Of a stretch of DNA of 64,000 nucleotides, positions 53,597 to 64,000 are shown one piece after another (within the stretch, counting starts at the first letter, position 1; every line of letters starts with the position of its first letter). The notes beneath the pieces are model-generated. The model saw only the letters and a list, made by a program, of their open reading frames with translations, ran no database searches and had not been told where the DNA came from. Source of the DNA: Xenorhabdus japonica (lineage in GTDB: Bacteria > Pseudomonadota > Gammaproteobacteria > Enterobacterales > Enterobacteriaceae); NCBI RefSeq assembly GCF_900115195.1, contig NZ_FOVO01000009.1:30196-94195 (forward strand). Direction: 5' to 3'. The translations under genes were made by a program, and so were the position numbers.

Positions 53597-53611
53597 AGGG
53601 GTGATTGAACC

Positions 53612-54154
53612 ATGACATTGAAAGAGTTAGTGGTCGGTTTCGCCACCCAGGTACGCAGTATTTGGATGATAGGGCTTCATGCCTTCCATAAACGCGAAAC
53701 AAAAATGTATCCAGAAGAGCCAGTTTATCTGCCACCCCGTTACCGTGGGCGCATCGTTCTGACACGTGATCCTGACGGTGAAGAGCGTTGTGTTGCGTGT
53801 AACTTGTGTGCAGCGGTATGCCCGGTGGGTTGTATCTCACTGCAAAAAGCCGAGCATAAAGATGGTCGCTGGTATCCTGAATTCTTCCGTGTCAACTTCT
53901 CGCGTTGCATCTTCTGCGGCCTGTGTGAAGAAGCTTGCCCAACTACCGCTATTCAGTTGACTCCGGATTTTGAACTGGGTGAATTCAAGCGTCAGGATCT
54001 AGTGTATGAAAAAGAAGATCTGCTGATTTCAGGGCCGGGTAAGTACCCTGATTATAACTTTTACCGTAAGACAGGTATGGCGATTGACGGCAAGGATAAA
54101 GGTGAAGCCGACAATGAAGCCAAGCCTATCGACGTTAAAAGCCTGTTGCCATAA
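53612..54154 (+). CDS. nuoI: NADH-quinone oxidoreductase subunit I
   Basis: 180 residues, E. coli length. Ferredoxin-like subunit with two [4Fe-4S] clusters (N6a, N6b), with cysteine motifs [15 protein letters not shown] and [12 protein letters not shown]. An N-terminal amphipathic helix (about 1-35) holds it to the membrane arm. It passes electrons from NuoG to NuoB. Confidence 0.97.
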   Translation: MTLKELVVGFATQVRSIWMIGLHAFHKRETKMYPEEPVYLPPRYRGRIVLTRDPDGEERCVACNLCAAVCPVGCISLQKAEHKDGRWYPEFFRVNFSRCIFCGLCEEACPTTAIQLTPDFELGEFKRQDLVYEKEDLLISGPGKYPDYNFYRKTGMAIDGKDKGEADNEAKPIDVKSLLP

Positions 54155-54166
54155 GGAGCGATGTTC

Positions 54167-54697
54167 ATGGAATTTACATTTTATGTCGCAGGGCTGGTTG
54201 CCATTCTCGCAACCCTCAGGGTAATAACCCACACTAATCCGGTTCATGCACTGTTGTATCTGATTATTTCCTTGTTGGCACTGTCCATCGTATTTTTTTC
54301 GATGGGCGCCTATTTTGCAGGTGCTTTGGAAATCATCGTTTATGCGGGCGCAATCATGGTGTTGTTCGTCTTCGTCGTGATGATGCTGAATTTAGGAAAA
54401 TCAGTTGTCGAGCAGGAACGGTTATGGCTACAACCCAGAGCTTGGATTGGCCCGTCAATCCTGTCTATTGTGCTGTTGATTGTGCTGATTTATGCCATCA
54501 CTACTCTGTCATCCGCTAAAATCAGCGGTGAAGTGGTCAGTGCCAAAGAAGTGGGCATTAACTTGTTTGGCCCTTATGTATTGGCTGTGGAATTGGCATC
54601 TTTGCTGCTGCTGGCTGGATTGGTCGTGGCTTACCACATTGGCCGTGAAAATCGACAAGGGGAAGTGATCAGCAACCGTGCGGAGGATCAACAATGA
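54167..54697 (+). CDS. nuoJ: NADH-quinone oxidoreductase subunit J
   Basis: 176 residues from ATG 54167, where AAGGAG has normal spacing and the chain starts MEFTFYVAG as in E. coli. ATG 54161 lies too close to the ribosome site. Five membrane helices; helix three carries the conserved [20 protein letters not shown] region with the π-bulge and essential Glu. Its TGA overlaps the nuoK ATG. Confidence 0.95.
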   Translation: MEFTFYVAGLVAILATLRVITHTNPVHALLYLIISLLALSIVFFSMGAYFAGALEIIVYAGAIMVLFVFVVMMLNLGKSVVEQERLWLQPRAWIGPSILSIVLLIVLIYAITTLSSAKISGEVVSAKEVGINLFGPYVLAVELASLLLLAGLVVAYHIGRENRQGEVISNRAEDQQ

Positions 54698-54996
54698 TAG
54701 CGTTACACCACGGCCTCATTCTGGCGGCTATTCTGTTTATATTGGGCTTCACTTGCCTGATTATCCGCCGCAACTTGTTATTCATGCTGATCGGGCTGGA
54801 AATCATGATCAATGCTTCAGCGCTGGCATTTGTTGCTGCTGGCAGTTTTTGGCTCCAGCCTGATGGTCAGGTGATGTATATTCTGGCCATTACTCTGGCA
54901 GCAGCCGAGGCGAGTATCGGTTTGGCACTGTTACTACAGTTGCACCGTCGTCGCCAAAACCTGAACATTGATATAGTCAGTGAGATGCGCGGATGA
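54694..54996 (+). CDS. nuoK: NADH-quinone oxidoreductase subunit K
   Basis: 100 residues, three membrane helices, typical length. Membrane glutamates of the proton path are seen in [12 protein letters not shown] and [14 protein letters not shown]. Overlaps nuoJ and nuoL by four bases at each end. Confidence 0.96.
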   Translation: MIALHHGLILAAILFILGFTCLIIRRNLLFMLIGLEIMINASALAFVAAGSFWLQPDGQVMYILAITLAAAEASIGLALLLQLHRRRQNLNIDIVSEMRG

Positions 54997-56837
54997 ACTT
55001 ACTCTATTTAACAATTCTGCTGCCACTGCTGGGATTTTTGCTATTGGCATTTTCCCGTGGCCGCTGGTCTGAAAATTTGTCAGCTACCATTGGAATTGGT
55101 TCTATTGGACTGGCTGCATTGGTCACATTCTGGGTAGCAATTGAGTTCCTTACTCATAATGGAGCAGGGGGGTTAGTCTACAGCCAAACATTGTGGAACT
55201 GGATGGCTGTCGATAATTTCAGCATCCCCGTTAATTTGGTATTGGACGGATTGTCACTGACAATGCTAAGTGTTGTAACCGGCATTGGCTTCCTGATCCA
55301 CATATACGCTTCTTGGTATATGCGTGGTGAAGAGGGGTACTCCCGTTTCTTCGCCTATACCAACCTATTTATCGCCAGCATGGTAGTATTGGTACTGGCA
55401 GATAACATGCTGCTGATGTACCTCGGTTGGGAAGGTGTTGGCCTGTGTAGTTACCTGCTGATCGGTTTCTACTACAAAAGCCCTGCCAATGGTGCGGCGG
55501 CGATGAAAGCTTTTATTGTGACCCGTGTTGGTGATGTATTCCTTGCCATTGGAATGTTTATTCTTTACGACCAGCTCGGTACGTTGAGTTTCCGTGAATT
55601 GGCGGTATTGGCTCCACAACATATCGAAGCAGGCTCTACCGCGATCACTTGGGCAACCCTGATAATTCTGGGTGGTGCTGTAGGTAAATCAGCTCAGCTA
55701 CCATTGCAAACATGGCTGGCGGATGCGATGGCAGGTCCAACACCGGTTTCTGCTCTGATCCACGCTGCTACGATGGTTACCGCGGGTGTTTATCTGATTG
55801 CCCGCAGCCATGCGTTGTTCTTGATGGCACCAGATATTCTGCATTTGGTCGGTGTTATCGGTGCAGTCACCTTGCTGCTGGCAGGTTTCGCTGCACTGGT
55901 GCAGACAGATATCAAACGAGTTCTGGCTTATTCCACCATGAGCCAGATTGGTTATATGTTTCTGGCTCTGGGGGTACAGGCGTGGGATGCAGCAATCTTC
56001 CACCTCATGACCCATGCGTTCTTCAAGGCATTATTGTTCCTTGCTTCTGGTTCGGTGATTCTGGCCTGCCATCATGAGCAAAACATCTTCAAAATGGGTG
56101 GCCTGAGCAAGCGGATTCCATTTGTTTATCTCTGCTTCATTGTAGGTGGTTCTGCATTGTCAGCACTGCCATTACTGACCGCAGGTTTCTACAGTAAAGA
56201 TGAAATCTTGTGGGGCGCGTTGGCAAATGGTCATATGAACCTGATGCTGGCAGGACTGATTGGCGCATTGATGACATCACTGTATACCTTCCGTATGATC
56301 TTTATCGTGTTCCACGGTGAAGAAAATACCAAGGCTCATTCAGTCAAGGGCATTACTCATACCTTGCCATTGTCGGTATTGCTGGTGCTGTCCACCTTTG
56401 TTGGCGCGCTGATTGTGCCCCCGTTGGCGGGTGTTTTACCCGAAAGCAATGCAGGGAATGATGGCAAAGTGACATTGGAAATCATTTCTGGTGTAGTTGC
56501 CGTTGCCGGTATCTTGCTGGCGGCAGTGCTGTATCTGGGCAAGCGTCGCGTAGTCAATGCCACTGCGAACAGTGCTCCGGGGCGTTTCTTCTCCACTTGG
56601 TGGTTCCATGCATGGGGATTTGATGTGCTGTATGACTGGGTATTTGTGAAACCATTTAAAGGTATCACCCGTCTTATGCAAAACGATCCTTTGAATTCAC
56701 TGATGAACATTCCAGTTATATTGTCACGTTGGGGCAATAAAGGGCTTCGTTGGAGTCAGAACGGACAAGTCCGTTGGTATGCGGCCTCTCTGGGGTTGGG
56801 TGCAGTGCTGGTTTTAGCTCTGCTGCTTTTGGTTTAA
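54993..56837 (+). CDS. nuoL: NADH-quinone oxidoreductase subunit L (antiporter-like)
   Basis: 614 residues, about 16 membrane segments plus the long lateral helix near the C terminus. Distal proton-pumping subunit related to Mrp antiporters. Conserved [19 protein letters not shown] with the key Glu near 144, [30 protein letters not shown] split across helices seven and eight, and the broken-helix Lys region further on. Starts in an ATGA overlap with nuoK. Confidence 0.97.
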   Translation: MNLLYLTILLPLLGFLLLAFSRGRWSENLSATIGIGSIGLAALVTFWVAIEFLTHNGAGGLVYSQTLWNWMAVDNFSIPVNLVLDGLSLTMLSVVTGIGFLIHIYASWYMRGEEGYSRFFAYTNLFIASMVVLVLADNMLLMYLGWEGVGLCSYLLIGFYYKSPANGAAAMKAFIVTRVGDVFLAIGMFILYDQLGTLSFRELAVLAPQHIEAGSTAITWATLIILGGAVGKSAQLPLQTWLADAMAGPTPVSALIHAATMVTAGVYLIARSHALFLMAPDILHLVGVIGAVTLLLAGFAALVQTDIKRVLAYSTMSQIGYMFLALGVQAWDAAIFHLMTHAFFKALLFLASGSVILACHHEQNIFKMGGLSKRIPFVYLCFIVGGSALSALPLLTAGFYSKDEILWGALANGHMNLMLAGLIGALMTSLYTFRMIFIVFHGEENTKAHSVKGITHTLPLSVLLVLSTFVGALIVPPLAGVLPESNAGNDGKVTLEIISGVVAVAGILLAAVLYLGKRRVVNATANSAPGRFFSTWWFHAWGFDVLYDWVFVKPFKGITRLMQNDPLNSLMNIPVILSRWGNKGLRWSQNGQVRWYAASLGLGAVLVLALLLLV

Positions 56838-56856
56838 TTAAGGGACATATTGCGCC

Positions 56857-58377
56857 ATGCTACTACCTTGGCTAATTCTTCTGCCCTTCATCGGAGGCCT
56901 GCTGTGTTGGCAGACGGAGCGCTTCGGCACTCGTATGCCGCGTTGGATAGCGCTTCTGGCGATGGGACTGACACTGTTACTCTCCCTGTATCTGTGGTTG
57001 CAGGGGGGTTATACACTCACCAACCCACAAGGCATTCCACAGTGGCAATCAGAATTTCTGCTTCCGTGGATCCCCCGTTTTGGCATTAGCATTCATCTGG
57101 CATTGGATGGTTTATCCTTGTTGATGGTGGTGCTGACGGCATTATTGGGCTTGATGGCGATCCTCTGTTCGTGGAATGAAAACCAGCCATACCAAGGCTT
57201 CTTCCATCTGAACTTGTTGTGGATACTGGGTGGTGTGATGGGGGTCTTCCTTGCCATCGACCTGTTCTTGTTCTTCTTCTTCTGGGAAGTGATGCTGGTA
57301 CCGATGTACTTCCTGATTGCACTGTGGGGACACAGAGGTTCGGAAGGTAAAACCCGTATCACTGCGGCAACAAAATTCTTCATCTATACCCAAGCCAGTG
57401 GTTTGGTGATGCTGATTGCGATTCTGGCATTAGTTTTCATTCATCATGATGCAACGGGTGAATGGACATTCAACTATGAAAAACTGTTGAATACGCCAAT
57501 GTCATACACGATTCAATACCTGCTGATGCTGGGCTTCTTTATTGCATTCGCTGTAAAAATGCCGGTTGTTCCTTTACACGGCTGGTTGCCTGATGCTCAT
57601 AGCCAGGCACCAACAGCAGGTTCGGTTGATCTTGCGGGTATTTTGTTGAAAACAGCGGCGTATGGATTGTTGCGCTTCAGTTTACCATTGTTCCCACAAG
57701 CCTCTGCGGAATTTGCTCCGATTGCAATGTGGTTGGGTGTTATTGGCATTTTCTACGGCGCGTGGATGGCATTCAGTCAGACTGACATCAAGCGCCTGAT
57801 TGCTTATACCAGTGTTTCCCACATGGGTTTCGTTCTTATCGCCATTTATACGGGTAGTCAATTGGCTTATCAGGGAGCGGTAATTCAGATGATTGCACAT
57901 GGTTTGTCAGCTGCTGGGTTGTTCATTCTGTGTGGTCAGCTATATGAACGCCTGCATACCAGAGACATGCGCCAAATGGGCGGATTATGGTCAAGAATTC
58001 AGCTCTTGCCAGCGATATCCCTATTTTTCGCGGTAGCGACATTGGGTATGCCGGGAACCGGTAACTTTGTTGGTGAATTTATGATTCTGTTCGGCAGCTT
58101 CAGTAAATTTACTCTGATTACTACAGTATCCGTGTTCGGTTTAGTTTTTGCCTCCGTTTATGCACTATATTTGATGCAGAAGGCTTATTACGGTACGCCA
58201 AAAACTGATGAGCCATTACAACGGATGGATGTGCGTGAAATTTCCATTTTGCTGCTGTTGGTTGTCTTGTTGGTGATTTTGGGTATTTACCCACAGACAA
58301 TCCTTGAAACCTCAGCCGCAGCGATGAGTAACATCCAGAATTGGTATTCAGCTTCACTTTTAACTACAAGGCCGTAA
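56857..58377 (+). CDS. nuoM: NADH-quinone oxidoreductase subunit M (antiporter-like)
   Basis: 506 residues, 14 membrane helices. Proton-pumping antiporter-like subunit. Conserved Glu in FFFFWEVMLVPMYFLI near residue 144, Lys in FAVKMPVVPLHGWLPDAH, then the discontinuous helix region SQTDIKRLIAYTSVSHMGF. It is 19 bases after nuoL and 6 before nuoN. Confidence 0.97.
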   Translation: MLLPWLILLPFIGGLLCWQTERFGTRMPRWIALLAMGLTLLLSLYLWLQGGYTLTNPQGIPQWQSEFLLPWIPRFGISIHLALDGLSLLMVVLTALLGLMAILCSWNENQPYQGFFHLNLLWILGGVMGVFLAIDLFLFFFFWEVMLVPMYFLIALWGHRGSEGKTRITAATKFFIYTQASGLVMLIAILALVFIHHDATGEWTFNYEKLLNTPMSYTIQYLLMLGFFIAFAVKMPVVPLHGWLPDAHSQAPTAGSVDLAGILLKTAAYGLLRFSLPLFPQASAEFAPIAMWLGVIGIFYGAWMAFSQTDIKRLIAYTSVSHMGFVLIAIYTGSQLAYQGAVIQMIAHGLSAAGLFILCGQLYERLHTRDMRQMGGLWSRIQLLPAISLFFAVATLGMPGTGNFVGEFMILFGSFSKFTLITTVSVFGLVFASVYALYLMQKAYYGTPKTDEPLQRMDVREISILLLLVVLLVILGIYPQTILETSAAAMSNIQNWYSASLLTTRP

Positions 58378-58383
58378 TTCGCC

Positions 58384-59841
58384 ATGACAATAACTTCTGA
58401 ACAATTGATCGCACTGTTGCCGCTATTGATCGTCGGGTTGACGGTGGTGGTTGTGATGCTGTCCATTGCGTGGCGACGCGATCATTTCACCAATGTCACC
58501 TTGACGGTGATTGGTTTAAACTTAGCCCTGCTCTCTCTCTATTTTGTGGGACTACAGGAGCCAATGGATGTCACGCCATTGATCCATGTAGATCGTTTTT
58601 CAATGTTCTATTCCGCTCTTGTGCTGATTGCGAGCCTTGCAACAACAACATTTGCCTACTCATGGCTGGAGAATTATCCCGATAACAAAGAAGAATTTTA
58701 TCTTTTGGTGTTGATTGCGGCGGTTGGGGGAATTTTGCTCTCTTCTGCCAACCACATGGCATCGCTGTTTATCGGAATTGAATTAATCACTCTGCCGCTG
58801 TTTGGTTTAGTGGGCTATGCGTATCGCCAAAAACGTTCGTTGGAAGCGAGCATCAAATATATGCTGCTGTCTGCGGCTGCATCTTCATTCCTGCTATTTG
58901 GTATCGCACTGCTGTATGCTGAATCCGGTGACTTGTCTTTCGCATCATTGGGTAAGAGTCTGAGTGACAGCAAATTGCATGAACCGTTGATTTTGGCTGG
59001 ACTGGGCATGATGATCGTGGGATTGGGTTTTAAACTTTCCCTTGTGCCTTTCCAACTGTGGACACCGGATGTTTATCAAGGCGCACCAGCACCGGTATCA
59101 ACTTTTTTGGCGACGGCAAGTAAGGTTGCTATCTTCGCAGTGGCTATGCGCTTATTCCTTGAAGCACCAGTCACTGATAGCACAACTCTGCGTATTGCAC
59201 TGACCGTGATTGCTATTGCTTCTATCCTGTTTGGTAACTTGTTGGCATTGACACAAAGCAATATCAAACGTCTGCTGGGTTATTCATCCATTGCTCATCT
59301 GGGGTATTTGCTGGTGGTATTGATTGCCATCAAAGATCACACATTGGCAGAAGAGACAGCGGGTGTCTATCTGGTCGGTTATTTGCTTGCCAGTATCGGA
59401 GCATTTGGTGTAGTCAGCCTGATGTCCAGTCCATACAGAGGGCCGGATGCTGATTCATTGTTCTCATATCGTGGACTGTTCTGGCATAAACCGATACTGT
59501 CGGCAGTTATGACTATCATGATGCTGTCACTGGCGGGAATACCATTAACATTTGGTTTCATCGGTAAATTCTATGTCATCGCGACAGGCGTTGAAGCAAA
59601 ATTGTGGTGGTTGACCGGAGCGGTTGTTGTTGGTAGTGCTATCGGCCTTTACTATTATCTGCGCGTGATGGTGAGCTTATACCTGCCGGCCCCGAAAGCA
59701 CTGAACCGTGATACACCACACAACTGGGCATTCACTTCTGGCGGGATTGTTGTACTACTTACCGCATTGCTGGTGTTGATCCTCGGTGTTTGGCCACAAC
59801 CCTTGATCGATATTGTTCAGCAGGCGAAAAGCGTTTTGTAA
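58384..59841 (+). CDS. nuoN: NADH-quinone oxidoreductase subunit N (antiporter-like)
   Basis: 485 residues, 14 membrane helices. Third antiporter-like proton pump of complex I. Helix with [17 protein letters not shown] carrying the conserved Glu, [19 protein letters not shown] with the Lys, and [20 protein letters not shown]. Last gene of the operon, followed 26 bases later by a strong terminator. Confidence 0.97.
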   Translation: MTITSEQLIALLPLLIVGLTVVVVMLSIAWRRDHFTNVTLTVIGLNLALLSLYFVGLQEPMDVTPLIHVDRFSMFYSALVLIASLATTTFAYSWLENYPDNKEEFYLLVLIAAVGGILLSSANHMASLFIGIELITLPLFGLVGYAYRQKRSLEASIKYMLLSAAASSFLLFGIALLYAESGDLSFASLGKSLSDSKLHEPLILAGLGMMIVGLGFKLSLVPFQLWTPDVYQGAPAPVSTFLATASKVAIFAVAMRLFLEAPVTDSTTLRIALTVIAIASILFGNLLALTQSNIKRLLGYSSIAHLGYLLVVLIAIKDHTLAEETAGVYLVGYLLASIGAFGVVSLMSSPYRGPDADSLFSYRGLFWHKPILSAVMTIMMLSLAGIPLTFGFIGKFYVIATGVEAKLWWLTGAVVVGSAIGLYYYLRVMVSLYLPAPKALNRDTPHNWAFTSGGIVVLLTALLVLILGVWPQPLIDIVQQAKSVL

Positions 59842-59867
59842 GACAATAATCTGAAAATCATATTTTA

Positions 59868-59897
59868 AAGGCTCAGTCATGTTGGCTGAGCTTTTTT
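59868..59897 (+). terminator. Rho-independent terminator of the nuo operon
   Basis: Twelve-base stem AAGGCTCAGTCA / TGGCTGAGCTTT (two G-U pairs), three-base loop, and a run of T to 59897. Confidence 0.9.
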
Positions 59898-60310
59898 GAA
59901 CTCTATCTACAAGAGATGAGTTGACCGAAAAATACAGAAGAAAAGTGGCAAAACAAATAATCGTTAAAAAAAATAAGGAACTTACATCGAATGAAGAATG
60001 TAACTAACTCATTATTATAACTTCAGATTCAATACACATTTCTGTGATGCTGATAACTTCTCCAAGTATTCATTTTGCTGATTAAAACAACGCCTTTATC
60101 CCCAATTTATATACCCTTATGTAAGTACAGTTGTTTTTACTTTTATGTTAAGGTGACCTTTCATGTAGGTTGAGTGAATTATGAACACAAAGCGCCTGCG
60201 AGGTGTATAACCCTTTATTGGGATTATATGTAATTTTATGAAATCTCTATAAATATTGCTTACTGGAGTAAATAGGAGATAGTGTCGAACATTAATTTTG
60301 AAGGATAATT
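59898..60310. other. Upstream region of the BCCT transporter gene
   Basis: About 410 bases, AT-rich, no gene. Presumably holds the transporter promoter, perhaps osmotically controlled. No specific site recognised. Confidence 0.5.
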
Positions 60311-62305
60311 ATGAGTCAAGATAATACTGGTCAGTTAAAGACTAAAACCTCCATTAACCCGCCAGTTTTCTTCTTCTCAGCGTTTTTAGTCATTGCACTG
60401 GTGACATTCGCTGGTTTGAAACCCGAACTTGCCGACCGATGGTTTAAGGCGTTGCAGCAGGATATTTTTGTTAACGCCAGTTGGTTTTATATCCTCGCGG
60501 TTGCTTTAATTCTGCTTTCGGTTACCTATCTGGGGTTGTCCAGATATGGCAATATCAAACTGGGCCCTGATCACGCTGAGCCAGATTTCAGTTATTTTTC
60601 CTGGTTTGCCATGCTCTTTTCTGCGGGTATGGGTATCGGGCTTATGTTCTTTGGCGTAGCCGAACCGGTGATGCATTATTTGTTGCCTCCGGTGGGAACG
60701 CCCGAAAGTATTACTGCGGCGAAACAAGCAATGCAGTTAACTTTCTTCCATTGGGGGCTTCACGCTTGGGCCATTTATGCGATTGTTGCTTTGATTCTGG
60801 CATTTTTCAGTTATCGACACGGCTTGCCTTTAACCTTGCGTTCAGCGCTGTATCCGATTATTGGCGATAAAATTTATGGGCCGATTGGTCATGCAGTCGA
60901 TATATTTGCTGTCATTGGTACTGTATTCGGCGTTGCCACCTCTTTAGGATATGGCGTTCTTCAGGTAAATGCAGGTCTTAACCATTTATTCGGATTGCCG
61001 ATCAATGAAACTGTACAGGTTGTATTGATCGTTGTTATTACCGCTTTAGCAACCATTTCTGTTGTTTCCGGTCTGGATAAAGGCATTCGTATCTTATCTG
61101 AATTGAATCTGGGTCTGGCATTTTTATTATTGATCTTAGTAGTTGTGTTGGGTCCAACTGTACTGTTGCTGAAATCCTTTGTGGAAAACACGGGGGGCTA
61201 CCTTTCGGAAATTGTCAGCAAGACATTTAATCTTTATGCCTACGAACCCAAATCCAGTAATTGGCTGGGGGGATGGACATTACTGTATTGGGGATGGTGG
61301 TTATCGTGGTCTCCATTCGTTGGTATGTTTATCGCAAGGGTTTCCAGGGGGCGAACTATCAGGGAGTTTGTAACCGGCGTCTTATTTGTACCGAGTGGTT
61401 TTACTCTGATGTGGATGACGGCATTCGGTAATAGTGCCATTGACCTGATTTCCAATAAAGGGGCGAAAGAGCTGGGCAACACAGTACAGACGGATGTTCC
61501 TTTGGCACTGTTTAACTTCTTGGAATATTTTCCATTTCCTAACGTTCTTTCATTTATTGCGATGGCTATGGTAGTCATGTTTTTTGTTACCTCAGCGGAT
61601 TCAGGCGCAATGGTGGTTGATACATTGGCTTCGGGCGGTGCCCAACATACGCCAATCTGGCAACGGATCTTCTGGGCAGGCTTAATGGGCGTTGTTGCTA
61701 TCGCACTGTTAGTTGCTGGTGGCTTGTCTGCTTTGCAAACAGTAACGATTGCCAGTGCGCTTCCTTTCTCCATCATCTTATTGATATCTATTTATGGTTT
61801 ACTCAAAGCATTGCGGGTTGATGCATATAAGAAAGATAGCCAGCAAATGACCACGATTGCACCTACAGCCAGCCGGAATCCTATTCCGTGGCAGCGAAGA
61901 TTGAGAAATATCGTCTATTATCCTAAGTGTTCGCAGGTGAAGCGTTTTATGAACGAAATCATCCAGCAGGCAATGGGAATGGTGGCTGAAGAATTAGAGA
62001 AACAAAATAAAGTTGTCATAATTAATGATGAAATGGATGACCGGATTCATTTGGAAGTAGATTTTGGCGACAACTTCAATTTTGTATACGAAGTTCGTTT
62101 AAGAAGTTATATACAGCCCGCATTTGCTCTTGCTGGTTTGGAAAATGATGATAGAAATGAAGAGCAAAAATATTACCGTGCGGAAGTTTATCTCAAAGAA
62201 GGTGGACAAGACTATGATTTGATGGGTTGGACTCAAGAACAGATCATCCACGATATTTTGGATCAATACGAGAAGCATATTCACTTCTTGCATTTGGTTC
62301 GTTAG
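60311..62305 (+). CDS. BCCT-family choline/betaine transporter (BetT-like)
   Basis: 664 residues. Twelve membrane segments in roughly the first 510 residues and a long cytosolic C-terminal domain (about 540-664) ending in ILDQYEKHIHFLHLVR, which resembles the osmosensing tail of E. coli BetT. Betaine/carnitine/choline transporter motifs: AGMGIGLMFFGVAEP near residue 115, FHWGLHAWAIY, and WTLLYWGWWLSWSPFVGMF with the aromatic substrate box. The glycine motif reads GMGIG, as in Na+-coupled betaine carriers, whereas E. coli BetT has Asp at the last position, so coupling ion and substrate are open. Good AAGGA-type ribosome site. No bet genes next to it. Confidence 0.88.
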   Translation: MSQDNTGQLKTKTSINPPVFFFSAFLVIALVTFAGLKPELADRWFKALQQDIFVNASWFYILAVALILLSVTYLGLSRYGNIKLGPDHAEPDFSYFSWFAMLFSAGMGIGLMFFGVAEPVMHYLLPPVGTPESITAAKQAMQLTFFHWGLHAWAIYAIVALILAFFSYRHGLPLTLRSALYPIIGDKIYGPIGHAVDIFAVIGTVFGVATSLGYGVLQVNAGLNHLFGLPINETVQVVLIVVITALATISVVSGLDKGIRILSELNLGLAFLLLILVVVLGPTVLLLKSFVENTGGYLSEIVSKTFNLYAYEPKSSNWLGGWTLLYWGWWLSWSPFVGMFIARVSRGRTIREFVTGVLFVPSGFTLMWMTAFGNSAIDLISNKGAKELGNTVQTDVPLALFNFLEYFPFPNVLSFIAMAMVVMFFVTSADSGAMVVDTLASGGAQHTPIWQRIFWAGLMGVVAIALLVAGGLSALQTVTIASALPFSIILLISIYGLLKALRVDAYKKDSQQMTTIAPTASRNPIPWQRRLRNIVYYPKCSQVKRFMNEIIQQAMGMVAEELEKQNKVVIINDEMDDRIHLEVDFGDNFNFVYEVRLRSYIQPAFALAGLENDDRNEEQKYYRAEVYLKEGGQDYDLMGWTQEQIIHDILDQYEKHIHFLHLVR

Positions 62306-62796
62306 TAATTAGTTGGTTAATAAATACTTGGTTATAGGAATTATTGTTCGCCACTGAATAGGGAAAAATGGTGTCTATGATATTGAGGAAAGTAAAATAA
62401 ATAGATTTATTGAGTATAATACCAGAATATTTTTTTTATTTTTAATAAAATAGCCGCGAGTTGAATAATTAAAGCATGGTGCTTATTGAAATATTTAGAA
62501 AGCGAAAATCTTGAATTAGATGAAAGTAAGAATCACGATTTTTAGAGAAAATAGTAGATTCTGGAAAATTTATAAAAGTATCTAAAGTTCAATCTGACTT
62601 GTTATGAAGAGATAAAGTCAATATATTGTTCTGTATTCTTTTCATTAAAGGTGATTACTTAGGTTGATTCTTTTAGTCTATAGGATGTACAATAAATGAT
62701 CCGCAAATCAGAAAGCCGACTAAATTATTTAAATGTTAAATTAAACTATGGTCAGTTATTCCACTAGAAATTGAATCTAAAACAGGAGGAAATAAA
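62306..62796. other. AT-rich accessory spacer before the PAAR gene
   Basis: About 490 bases of very low GC with no recognisable gene, repeat or RNA. Base composition changes from the transporter gene into this region, consistent with the edge of an accessory insertion. Confidence 0.4.
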
Positions 62797-63072
62797 ATGG
62801 CAAAAGGAAATTTTTTGACAGTTGGAGATAAAACAACGTGTGACGGAGTTATTCTAACAGGAACCAGCAACATTAAATTTTACGGAAAACAAGTGGCAAT
62901 TGAAGGTTCTACTGTGACTTGTGGGAGATATTCAGGTAATTATGCTATTGTGGGTGGGGTTGGTTCTTTTTTGGATAAAGGAATAAAATTAGCAGGGACT
63001 TTAGATAGTCGAACTACTTGCCCTTGTAATGCTGGTCTTATCCATTCTATCCCTGATAGTTACCAAAAATAG
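62797..63072 (+). CDS. PAAR-domain protein (type VI secretion spike tip)
   Basis: 91 residues, essentially a stand-alone PAAR domain, with AGGAGG seven bases before the ATG. Features typical of the family: N-terminal FLTVGDKTTCDGVILTG, a middle strand with VAIEGSTVTCG, GNYAIVGGVGS, and a C-terminal TTCPCNAGLIHS. PAAR proteins cap the VgrG spike of type VI secretion systems and bring effectors to it. No other secretion gene is in the window, so this is an orphan tip, probably paired with cargo encoded next to it. Good identification by motif, no alignment run. Confidence 0.78.
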   Translation: MAKGNFLTVGDKTTCDGVILTGTSNIKFYGKQVAIEGSTVTCGRYSGNYAIVGGVGSFLDKGIKLAGTLDSRTTCPCNAGLIHSIPDSYQK

Positions 63073-63107
63073 ATTTCAAGATACGTTGCAGCGGCAAGGT
63101 AAATAGT

Positions 63108-63566
63108 ATGGAAAGCTATAAAAAATATACTATGGATAAAGCTGATTTAATATTACATCCTATAATTGGTGGAGAGCTGATGTTATTAAATTACGTCGGA
63201 TTTGCACAAGAGAGTAGATTTGAGTTTTTAAGAAAAATAGAGGGTTATGACCGAATGGATGATTTTGAAATATTGGGAAACATTGACTTAAAAGAATATA
63301 TTTACAGCGATTTTTTTATCATTAATGAAGATTCTTATACAAAAGATAAAGTCTATTTAATGGATGCAAATAACATTGATAATTTTGTTAGGAATTACTT
63401 GAACTCTAGTCGTTTTTTTGATGGTAATACATTTTTTATATCTTCTCTAAATAAGATTTTGATTGAGTTTCAATATGACGGTTATATATTTCTGCATAAA
63501 CTACCAGTTTTGTTGAATGAGCATGGTAAATCTATTATTTCAAATAAAACAGCATATTATGTTTGA
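63108..63566 (+). CDS. Hypothetical protein next to PAAR, possible effector or immunity protein
   Basis: 152 residues, starting 35 bases after the PAAR gene with AAGG upstream, so likely in the same transcript. I do not recognise the family. It is rich in aromatic and acidic residues (for example FEILGNIDLKEYIYSDFFI and DANNIDNF), has no signal peptide and no clear membrane helix, and is encoded by very AT-rich DNA. By position it could be the cargo, an adaptor or an immunity protein of the PAAR; that is inference only. Confidence 0.6.
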   Translation: MESYKKYTMDKADLILHPIIGGELMLLNYVGFAQESRFEFLRKIEGYDRMDDFEILGNIDLKEYIYSDFFIINEDSYTKDKVYLMDANNIDNFVRNYLNSSRFFDGNTFFISSLNKILIEFQYDGYIFLHKLPVLLNEHGKSIISNKTAYYV

Positions 63567-63824
63567 TTCTTTACTCATAAAATTCTGGTGGGAATATTTC
63601 TAAGGAAATAACAATAATTATAAAGGAATAACGTACAGATAATATCTCATTACGACATTTTCTTATATTATTATATCCTTGGTTCCTTATGATAATATTG
63701 TTTCATACTGTTATGCATGAAAAAGGGACATTTCTAAATTAACGGGAAATTGTCACATTCTCTTTAAAGCCAAAAAAAATAAACCGGAAAATAAGCACGA
63801 GCGTGCATTAATCAATCTAAGTGC

Positions 63825-64000
63825 TCAAGAAAAATTAATTGCAAATTGATCACCATAACCGTCCAATAAAGTATTTAGCTCATCCTCCATTGTATCCTGA
63901 GTCCAGGTGATAAAACGTCGCCAGTGATATTTGGCTTGTTTCCAGATGATTTCAATCAGATTCAGTTCGGGGCTGTAGGCAGGAAGATAAAGTAAAAGCA
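63825..64000 (-). CDS. IS630-family transposase, C-terminal part (runs off right edge)
   Basis: 58 codons ending at TGA 63825-63827; the start lies beyond the window. Reads LPAYSPELNLIEIIWKQAK, the region with the third catalytic acidic residue (Glu) of the DDE transposases of IS630/Tc1 type, followed by a typical short tail. The left end of the element should lie between about 63730 and 63824, but no terminal repeat can be confirmed because the other end is missing. The 257 bases between it and the previous gene hold nothing else recognisable. Confidence 0.85.
   Translation of the reverse strand, partial: LLLYLPAYSPELNLIEIIWKQAKYHWRRFITWTQDTMEDELNTLLDGYGDQFAINFS

Overview
The window looks like the chromosome of an entomopathogenic enterobacterium of the order Enterobacterales, most likely Xenorhabdus (Photorhabdus is the close alternative). 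Two things point there. The first is an NRPS locus whose gene order, module count and adenylation-domain codes fit the Xenorhabdus PAX lipopeptide synthetase (paxTABC). The second is a housekeeping block (nuo-lrhA-alaA-yfbR-yfbS-yfbT-yfbU-yfbV-ackA-pta) with the same order and relative orientation as in E. coli. Intergenic DNA is AT-rich.

Layout. (1) 1-23353, all minus strand: the 5' part of paxC (runs off the left edge), paxB (three modules), paxA (one module) and, upstream of these, the ABC exporter paxT. Read by eye, the PaxA A domain carries the glycine code DILQLGLIWK, and all five other visible A domains share the code DTSDIG(S/T)V(I/T)K. This predicts an acyl-Gly-(basic residue)n peptide. 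Dual epimerisation/condensation domains put D-residues at positions 3, 5 and 6. (2) 24294-32026, plus strand: a complete arginine succinyltransferase operon astCADBE followed closely by a CycA-like amino-acid permease. (3) 32188-44198: the acetate switch genes pta and ackA, the small conserved genes yfbV, yfbU, yfbT and yfbS (the last two with TTG starts), yfbR, alaA, and the LysR regulator lrhA/hexA. (4) 44906-59841: the complete 13-gene nuo operon for respiratory complex I with fused nuoCD, ending in a strong terminator. (5) 60311-64000: a BCCT osmolyte transporter, then an AT-rich accessory stretch with an orphan PAAR (type VI secretion spike tip) protein, an unrecognised 152-residue protein, and the 3' end of an IS630-family transposase at the right edge.

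How it fits together: pax makes and exports a cationic lipopeptide. ast and the permease recover nitrogen and carbon from amino acids, ackA-pta and nuo handle acetate overflow and respiration, and LrhA/HexA-type regulators are known in these bacteria to control secondary metabolism, so the regulator may act on the pax locus about 20 kb away. Recurrent features are short tandem repeats (astA-astD spacer, downstream of yfbT, inside astE, paxB and lrhA) and palindromes in the paxA leader. All reading was done by eye from the sequence without database searches.
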